DNA from: Phycisphaerales bacterium
GTDB lineage: Bacteria; Planctomycetota; Phycisphaerae; Phycisphaerales; UBA1924
Direction: 5' to 3'
Length of the DNA stretch: 64,000 nt
Assembly: GCA_007693785.1 (NCBI GenBank)
Contig: RECY01000024.1
Location: 124,001 to 188,000 of the forward strand
Position 1 is the first letter of the stretch; each line of letters opens with the position of its first letter. Positions 58,864 through 64,000 of this stretch are shown in pieces. The translations under genes and the position numbers were made by a program. The notes beneath the pieces were generated by a model that made no database searches, was not told the DNA's origin, and was given only the letters and a program-made list of their open reading frames with translations.

Positions 58864-60014
58864 CGCTCGTCGCGGTGTCGGAGCAGGACCAAATCCGCCC
58901 GGAGCCCCGGCTCGATCCGCCCGCGGTCGCGGAAGCCGAGGAGCGCTGCCGCGTTGGTCGTGACGCCCGCGATCGCCTCGCCCGCCGTCAGCCCGAGGTG
59001 GCGGACGCCGAGCGCGACCGCCATCGGCACGCTCGCGCACGGGGCGCTCCCCGGGTTGACGTTGGTCGCGATCGCCAGCTTCCCCCCGGCGTCCACGAAC
59101 GCCCGCCCGTCGGCGTAGCGCCCGTCGAGGTGAAACCCGGCGCAGGGGAGCATGACGCCGAACGTGTCGCTCACGGCCAAGCGTCGGAGCGACTCATCGC
59201 CCGTCGCTTCGAGGTGATCCACACTGACCGCGCCAAGGCGGATTGCCTCCTCGACCATGCCGAGCGCGTGAAACTGGTCGGCGTGCACGCGCACCGGGTG
59301 CCCGAGCTCCTGCGCTCGCTCGAACAGGCGCACGGTGTCGGCGAGCGACCATGCGCCCTGCTCGCAGTACGCGTCGATCGCGACCCCGGGGAACAACTCG
59401 TGGACCGCGGGCAGCGTCTCCGCGATCGTGCTCTCAACGAAAACGTTCGAGTCTCCCGCGTGGGGATCGATCGCGTGCCCGATGCAGGCGGTGGGAACGA
59501 CCGTCCCCGCCCAGGCCTCGCCGGCCCGCGCGATCGCGCGGAGCATCTTCAGCTCTGCTTCCGTCTCCAGCCCGTACCCGCTCTTGACCTCGACCGTGCA
59601 CGTCCCATCGCGGAGCATCCACGCGAGGCGCTCAAGCAGGCGCTCGACGAGTTCATCCTCGCTCGCCGCACGCACGGCCCGCACGGTGGACATAATCCCG
59701 CCGCCGCGTTCGAGGATCTCCAGGTAGCTCGCGCCGCGTTGCTTCTGCTCCCACTCGTCGAGCCGCTCCCCGGCCCAGCAGGCGTGCGTATGGCAATCGA
59801 CAAACCCCGGCATCAGCACTCGCCCGCGGGCGTCGATCGTGCGCACGTCCGTCGCTTGTGGAATTTCTGGCTCAACGCGCTCGATCCGCCCTTCGCGAAC
59901 AAGCACGTCGCACGCCTCGCGCACGCCGAGCTCGGCAAGCGCCGCCCCGCGCCGGGGCGTCTCGCCGGCGAGCGTGAGCACGCGAGCGTTCTGCACGAGC
60001 ACCCCCTCGCTCAC
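58779..60014 (-). CDS. hutI: Imidazolonepropionase
   Basis: Third step of histidine degradation: opens 4-imidazolone-5-propionate to formiminoglutamate. The 411 residues show the amidohydrolase metal site D-C-H-T-H, the E-V-K-S-G-Y-G-L block, H-A-D-Q-F-H, H-L-E-A-T, and the C-terminal A-T-N-V-N-P-G-S motif. GTG at 60014 overlaps the hutG stop (GTGA). Last gene of the hut operon. Confidence 0.95.
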   Translation of the reverse strand: MSEGVLVQNARVLTLAGETPRRGAALAELGVREACDVLVREGRIERVEPEIPQATDVRTIDARGRVLMPGFVDCHTHACWAGERLDEWEQKQRGASYLEILERGGGIMSTVRAVRAASEDELVERLLERLAWMLRDGTCTVEVKSGYGLETEAELKMLRAIARAGEAWAGTVVPTACIGHAIDPHAGDSNVFVESTIAETLPAVHELFPGVAIDAYCEQGAWSLADTVRLFERAQELGHPVRVHADQFHALGMVEEAIRLGAVSVDHLEATGDESLRRLAVSDTFGVMLPCAGFHLDGRYADGRAFVDAGGKLAIATNVNPGSAPCASVPMAVALGVRHLGLTAGEAIAGVTTNAAALLGFRDRGRIEPGLRADLVLLRHRDERQLAFEFGGSPVDLVVCNGRIVFGGGAG

Positions 60015-60883
60015 GCCCGGCGCTCCGCGAAGCCGGCGAGGAAGGAGAGGAACAGGCGTGCCGCGAGGCGTGCGGTGCGCCCGCCCTCGTCGTGGGCGGG
60101 GTTGAGCTCCATGATGTCGAACGCGCGCACGCTGGGGCGTTTCCCCGCGGCCCGCGCCCACGCGTCAAGCTCCCGCGGCGACCACCCGCACGGGTTGGGC
60201 GCGCTCACGCCCGGGGCGTACGCCATATCGAGCACGTCCAGGTCGAGGCTGACAAACGCCTCGCCCTCGGGCCACGCATCGTTGGGGCCGAACGGGTCGA
60301 GGTGCCCGGCGTGGGACTGGAACCACTGCACGTGCTCGCCCGTCGCGGTGTGCAGGTCGATCCCGTGGGCGTGGAGCGCGCGCACGCCGCAGGTTTCCAC
60401 GAGCGAGCGGAACGGCATCCCGCTCCCGGGCTGGTCGCGGACGTCGAGGTGCGCGTCGCAGTAGATGCCGATGAGCCCATTGTGCCGCTCGGCGGCCGCG
60501 CGCACAAAGGGGAACGTCAGGTCGTGCCCGCCCCCGATCGCGACGGGGAAAAGCCCCGCGTCGTGGAGCGTTCGGGCGGCTTCGGTCACGCGCGTGTGGG
60601 TTTCGTCGAGCGAGTCCCCGGGCGCGACGTCGCCCGCGTCGAACACGCTCGGCCAGGGCGTCGCGGTGCTCGCGGCGCCGTAACGAGCGAGCGCGGCTCG
60701 AAAGGCGGTCGGGCCGTCCCGAGCGCCCGCGCGACCCCCGTTCAGGCGCACGCCCTCGTCGTCGGCGAGGCCCAGGATCGCGACGCGGCACCCTTCGGCA
60801 TCGCCCGTGCGCACGGTGGCGGCGAAGCGGGACGGGGTGATGTCCTTCGCCCAGCGAGGCGGAACGCAGTGGGGAACTTCCAT
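60011..60883 (-). CDS. hutG: Formimidoylglutamase (arginase/ureohydrolase family)
   Basis: Hydrolyses formiminoglutamate to glutamate and formamide. The 290 residues have the binuclear Mn motifs G-G-G-H-D, D-A-H-L-D-V-R and S-L-D-L-D-V-L-D. The assignment as HutG rather than arginase or agmatinase rests on its position between hutU and hutI. TACACT lies 6 nt before the ATG; there is no Shine-Dalgarno. Confidence 0.9.
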   Translation of the reverse strand: MEVPHCVPPRWAKDITPSRFAATVRTGDAEGCRVAILGLADDEGVRLNGGRAGARDGPTAFRAALARYGAASTATPWPSVFDAGDVAPGDSLDETHTRVTEAARTLHDAGLFPVAIGGGHDLTFPFVRAAAERHNGLIGIYCDAHLDVRDQPGSGMPFRSLVETCGVRALHAHGIDLHTATGEHVQWFQSHAGHLDPFGPNDAWPEGEAFVSLDLDVLDMAYAPGVSAPNPCGWSPRELDAWARAAGKRPSVRAFDIMELNPAHDEGGRTARLAARLFLSFLAGFAERRA

Positions 60884-60889
60884 GAACCC

Positions 60890-60895
60890 AGTGTA
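60890..60895 (-). promoter_or_regulatory. Possible -10 hexamer TACACT before hutG
   Basis: The minus-strand TACACT is 6 nt before the hutG ATG. It would give hutG-hutI an internal promoter. Confidence 0.35.
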
Positions 60896-60924
60896 CCGCG
60901 CCCTCCGCGTGGCACGGGCCACCA

Positions 60925-62679
60925 TCAGCGCATCGGGATGTCGAGGTCCAGACGGTCGGCGCACGCCCGGGCGTCCTCGTACCCGGCGTCGGCGTGCCGG
61001 AAGACGCCCATCGCCGGGTCGTTGGTCAGCACGCGGTCGATCCGTGTCGCGGCCTCGGGCGTGCCGTCGGCGACGACGACCTGCCCGGCGTGCTGGCTGA
61101 ACCCGATGCCGACGCCCCCGCCGTGGTGGAAGCTGACCCAACTCGCCCCGCTCGCGGTCGAGACGAGCGCGTTCAGGATCGCCCAGTCGCTGATCGCGTC
61201 GGAGCCGTCGAGCATCGCTTCGGTCTCGCGGTTGGGGCTGGCGACCGAGCCGCAGTCGAGGTGGTCGCGCCCGATCGCGAGCGGCGCGGAGACCTCGCCC
61301 TTGGCGACCAGGTCATTGAGAATCTGCCCGGCCCGCGCCCGCTCGCCGAGCCCGAACCAGCAGATCCGTGCGGGCAGGCCCTGGAACGCGAACCGCGGGG
61401 CGCAGCGATCGAAGTCGCCCGCCATCAGCGCGTCCGGGTCCGCGTGGCACGAGCGCACCCACTGGTGCAGGCGCTCGTTGTACCCGCCTGCTTCACGCGG
61501 GAAGGCGTCGAGCAGCGCCTTGTCGGTCTTGTAGATATCGACCGGGTCGCCCGAGAGCGCCGCCCAGCGGAACGGCCCGCGACCCAGGCAGAACTGCGGG
61601 CGGATGTACGCCGGCACAAAGCCCGGGAACGCGAACGCGTCCTCCACGCCCTCATCGAGCGCACGCTGGCGGATGTTGTTCCCGTAGTCAAACGTTATGG
61701 CCCCGCGCCGCTGCAACGCCACCATCGCGCGCACGTGGCGCGCCATCGTCCGCAGGCTCAGGCGCTGGTACTCCGCGGGGTAGAGCTTGCGGTAGTTTCT
61801 CGCCTCGCCGCAGGTCATCTCCGCGGGAACGTACCCCTCCAGCGGGTCGTGGGCGCTGGTTTGGTCGGTCAGGATATCTGGGGTGATGCCGCGTTCGAGC
61901 ATCCGCTCCAGCAGTTCCACCGCGTTGCAATCGACGCCAACGCTGACCGCCCGTTTCGCCGCGGCGTGCTCGAGCGCGCGGTCGATTGCGCCGTCCATGT
62001 CGGCGATGACTTGGTCGAGGTAGCGGTCGCGGAGGCGTCGCTCGAGGCGATCTGGATCGACGTCGGCGATCAGGCAGACGCCCCCGTTGAGCGTGACGCT
62101 CAGCGGCTGCGCCCCGCCCATCCCGCCGCACCCGGCGGTGACGCAGAGCCTGCCGGCGAGCGAGCCCCCAAAGTGCGTGCGCGCACACTCCGCGAAGGTC
62201 TCGTATGTCCCCTGCAGGATGCCTTGGGTGCCGATGTAGATCCACGAGCCGGCCGTCATCTGCCCGTACATGATCAGGCCTTTGGCGGCGAGCTTGTCGA
62301 AGTTTTCCTGCGTCGCCCAGTGCGGGACGAGGTTGCTGTTGGCGATGAGCACGCGCGGCGCGTCGACGTGCGTGCGGACGATGCCGACGGGCTTGCCGGA
62401 CTGCACGAGGAGGGTCTCGTCGTGCCCGAGGCGTTGGAGGGTCTCGACGATCGCGTCGAACGCGGGCCACGAGCGGGCGGCCTGCCCGCGCCCGCCGTAG
62501 ACGATCAGACGCGCGGGGTCCTCCGCGACGTCCGGGTCGAGGTTGTTCATGAGCATGCGAAGGGCGGCCTCGGCCTGCCATGTTTTGCACGTTTTGGTCC
62601 GCCCGCGCGGGGCGCGCACCTCACGAGCCTGCGTGGTCTTGGAAGAAGAAACGGAACGCCGGACTGTCGCCGTCGCCAT
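60925..62679 (-). CDS. hutU: Urocanate hydratase
   Basis: NAD-dependent hydration of urocanate. The 584 residues include [38 protein letters not shown], the catalytic-region Cys in R-P-Q-F-C, and [10 protein letters not shown]. The first about 20 residues are a serine/arginine-rich extension. A purine-rich AAAGGGG element eight bases upstream supports ATG 62679. Confidence 0.96.
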   Translation of the reverse strand: MATATVRRSVSSSKTTQAREVRAPRGRTKTCKTWQAEAALRMLMNNLDPDVAEDPARLIVYGGRGQAARSWPAFDAIVETLQRLGHDETLLVQSGKPVGIVRTHVDAPRVLIANSNLVPHWATQENFDKLAAKGLIMYGQMTAGSWIYIGTQGILQGTYETFAECARTHFGGSLAGRLCVTAGCGGMGGAQPLSVTLNGGVCLIADVDPDRLERRLRDRYLDQVIADMDGAIDRALEHAAAKRAVSVGVDCNAVELLERMLERGITPDILTDQTSAHDPLEGYVPAEMTCGEARNYRKLYPAEYQRLSLRTMARHVRAMVALQRRGAITFDYGNNIRQRALDEGVEDAFAFPGFVPAYIRPQFCLGRGPFRWAALSGDPVDIYKTDKALLDAFPREAGGYNERLHQWVRSCHADPDALMAGDFDRCAPRFAFQGLPARICWFGLGERARAGQILNDLVAKGEVSAPLAIGRDHLDCGSVASPNRETEAMLDGSDAISDWAILNALVSTASGASWVSFHHGGGVGIGFSQHAGQVVVADGTPEAATRIDRVLTNDPAMGVFRHADAGYEDARACADRLDLDIPMR

Positions 62680-62800
62680 CGTGCGTGCCCCTTTCGCGTA
62701 TCCCTCTCGACTACACGCTATCGCGCGGGGAACGCGCGTACAAGGGGGGTCTCCACCCCGTGCGTCGATCTCGGCGTGCTTTTGCGGGCTGTTCGCGGGC

Positions 62801-64000
62801 TCAGGCGAGCGAGCCGTCCTGAATCAGACGCTCGATCGCCGCGATGTCGGGCGACGGCGTGCGGTCTCCGTCCAAGCGGGGCACAACGGATCGCACCGCC
62901 GCGTGCGCACGCTCGACGCCCACGCCGGATTTCAGCGGTCGGTGGTGCTCGATCGCCTCGGCGGCGCAGAGCAGCTCGATCGCGACGACGTGGCGGGCGA
63001 GCTCGATCGCGCGACGGGCCTTGGCCGCCGCTCGCGGCCCGAAGCTGTTGTAGTCCTCGATCCCGGCGCTGGTCGGGATATTGCTGACCGTCGCGGGGGT
63101 GCAGAGCCCGATGATCTCGTTGCAGCAGGCGGCGGCGGTGTACTGGGCGATCATGAGCCCGGACTGCACGCCGGGCTCGCGCGTCAGATAGGGCGTCAGG
63201 CGGTAGTCCGGGTCCATCGCCGAGAGCATGAGGTAGGTCCGTCGCTCGCTGATCCCCGCGGCGTGGGCCGCGACGAGCGCGAGCGTGTCCAGCGGGAGGG
63301 CGATGGGCATCCCGTGGAAATTGCCGGCGCTGATGACGTCGCCGTTGTCGAAGACCAGCGGGTTGTCGGTGACCGCGCCGAGCTCGCGACCGGTCGCCAT
63401 GCGCACAAACTCCAGCAGTTCCGATGCCGCCCCCAGGACGTACACCGCGCACCGGATCGAGTACGGGTCCTGCACGCGGGCGTCGTCGAAGCGGTGGCTC
63501 GGGATGATCTCGCTCCCGGTGAGGGCCTCGCGGAGTCGCTCGGCAACGCGTTCACCCGCCGGGTGCGCACGGACCGCGTGGACGCGGGCGTCGAGGAAGC
63601 TGTCGGTCGCTCGGCAGGCGTCGAGGCTCATCGCGGTCGCGATCACGGCGGCTTCGAGCAGGCGGTCGGCGTCGCGGACGAGCAGCGCCGCCTGGGCCGC
63701 CATCAGGTGCGTGCCGTTGATCAGGGCCAGCCCTTCTTTCGCCTCCAGGTCGATCGGGGCGAGCCCCGCGCGTCGCAGGGCCTCGTCGCCCGGAAGCGTC
63801 GCGCCCTGCATGATCGCCGAACCCTCGCCGATCATGACCAGGGCCGCGTGGGCGAGCGGCGCGAGGTCGCCGGACGCACCGACCGAGCCGAGTTCGGGCA
63901 CCACCGGCGTCACCCCGGCGTTCAACATCCCGAGGATCAACTCCACAAGCTCCGGACGCACGCCCGACTGCCCGCGCGCCAGGCTCGCGCCGAGCAGCAG
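62801..64000 (-). CDS. hutH: Histidine ammonia-lyase (N-terminus outside the window)
   Basis: First step of histidine degradation: non-oxidative deamination to urocanate. The visible 399 codons include the MIO cofactor motif [21 protein letters not shown] type block, and D-N-P-L-V-F. The open frame continues past the window edge, so about 100 residues are missing. It precedes hutU by 121 nt on the same strand. Confidence 0.95.
   Translation of the reverse strand: MLLGASLARGQSGVRPELVELILGMLNAGVTPVVPELGSVGASGDLAPLAHAALVMIGEGSAIMQGATLPGDEALRRAGLAPIDLEAKEGLALINGTHLMAAQAALLVRDADRLLEAAVIATAMSLDACRATDSFLDARVHAVRAHPAGERVAERLREALTGSEIIPSHRFDDARVQDPYSIRCAVYVLGAASELLEFVRMATGRELGAVTDNPLVFDNGDVISAGNFHGMPIALPLDTLALVAAHAAGISERRTYLMLSAMDPDYRLTPYLTREPGVQSGLMIAQYTAAACCNEIIGLCTPATVSNIPTSAGIEDYNSFGPRAAAKARRAIELARHVVAIELLCAAEAIEHHRPLKSGVGVERAHAAVRSVVPRLDGDRTPSPDIAAIERLIQDGSLA

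Overview
The window reads as chromosomal DNA of a GC-rich, Gram-negative-type bacterium, most likely a planctomycete of the Phycisphaerae. That placement is an inference from several things together: the very GC-rich base composition, a type III glutamine synthetase, a lipid A gene (lpxB), Mla-type outer-membrane lipid transport genes, TlpA-DUF3738 and YdjY-type proteins, and frequent GTG/TTG starts. No rRNA, CRISPR array, phage or intact transposase was seen. One tRNA gene (CAT anticodon) is present.

Layout. 1-7 kb: PilZ-like fragment, gcvT, lpxB, a Na+/amino-acid symporter with a large insertion, two unknown membrane proteins and a peroxiredoxin. 7-14 kb: a SeqA-N-like DNA-binding protein, an ABC-F ATPase, panB, a DegP-like protease, a YdjY-type lipoprotein, and an ArsR-SRPBCC fusion behind a consensus promoter that carries a 22-bp palindrome. 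14-21 kb: a MacB/Lol-like exporter pair, gcvH, a sugar isomerase-like protein, cmk, plsC and two small membrane proteins. 21.5-27.6 kb: murD, a D-amino-acid-transaminase-like gene and priA (minus strand), then carA in the opposite direction only 17 bp from priA. 27.6-28.6 kb: an AT-rich inserted segment carrying one PEGA lipoprotein, bounded by 33-bp copies of the carA tail. 28.6-36.3 kb: SDR/DUF2867, two small unknowns, rhodanese, lipoprotein, recX, TPR, hbd, pepP and nudix genes, with REP-like palindromes between some of them. 36.4-47.9 kb: site-2 protease, mlaF/mlaD, YceI, thioredoxins, yjbQ, guaA, then an operon of HEAT lipoprotein, RsbW-like kinase, STAS protein and mlaE. 47.9-58.9 kb: a UbiA-like gene, ribH-nusB-ftsY, an FHA-SpoIIE phosphatase, tRNA, glnA (type III), trpA, map and a diacylglycerol kinase-like gene. 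58.8-64 kb: a minus-strand histidine utilisation operon hutH(partial)-U-G-I.

How parts fit together. The RsbW-like protein, STAS protein and FHA-SpoIIE phosphatase lie within 6.5 kb and could form one partner-switching circuit. The STAS gene also sits directly before mlaE, where an MlaB-like role is possible. The hut genes would convert histidine to glutamate. The D-transaminase candidate next to murD could supply D-glutamate. mlaF-mlaD are about 8 kb from mlaE.

The most unusual signals are three. First, a recurring TANNNT hexamer lies 5-9 nt before the start codon of at least 17 genes that lack a Shine-Dalgarno sequence, which suggests extensive leaderless transcription. Second, an att-like insertion sits at the end of carA. 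Third, a REP/BIME-like palindrome family occurs at three loci.
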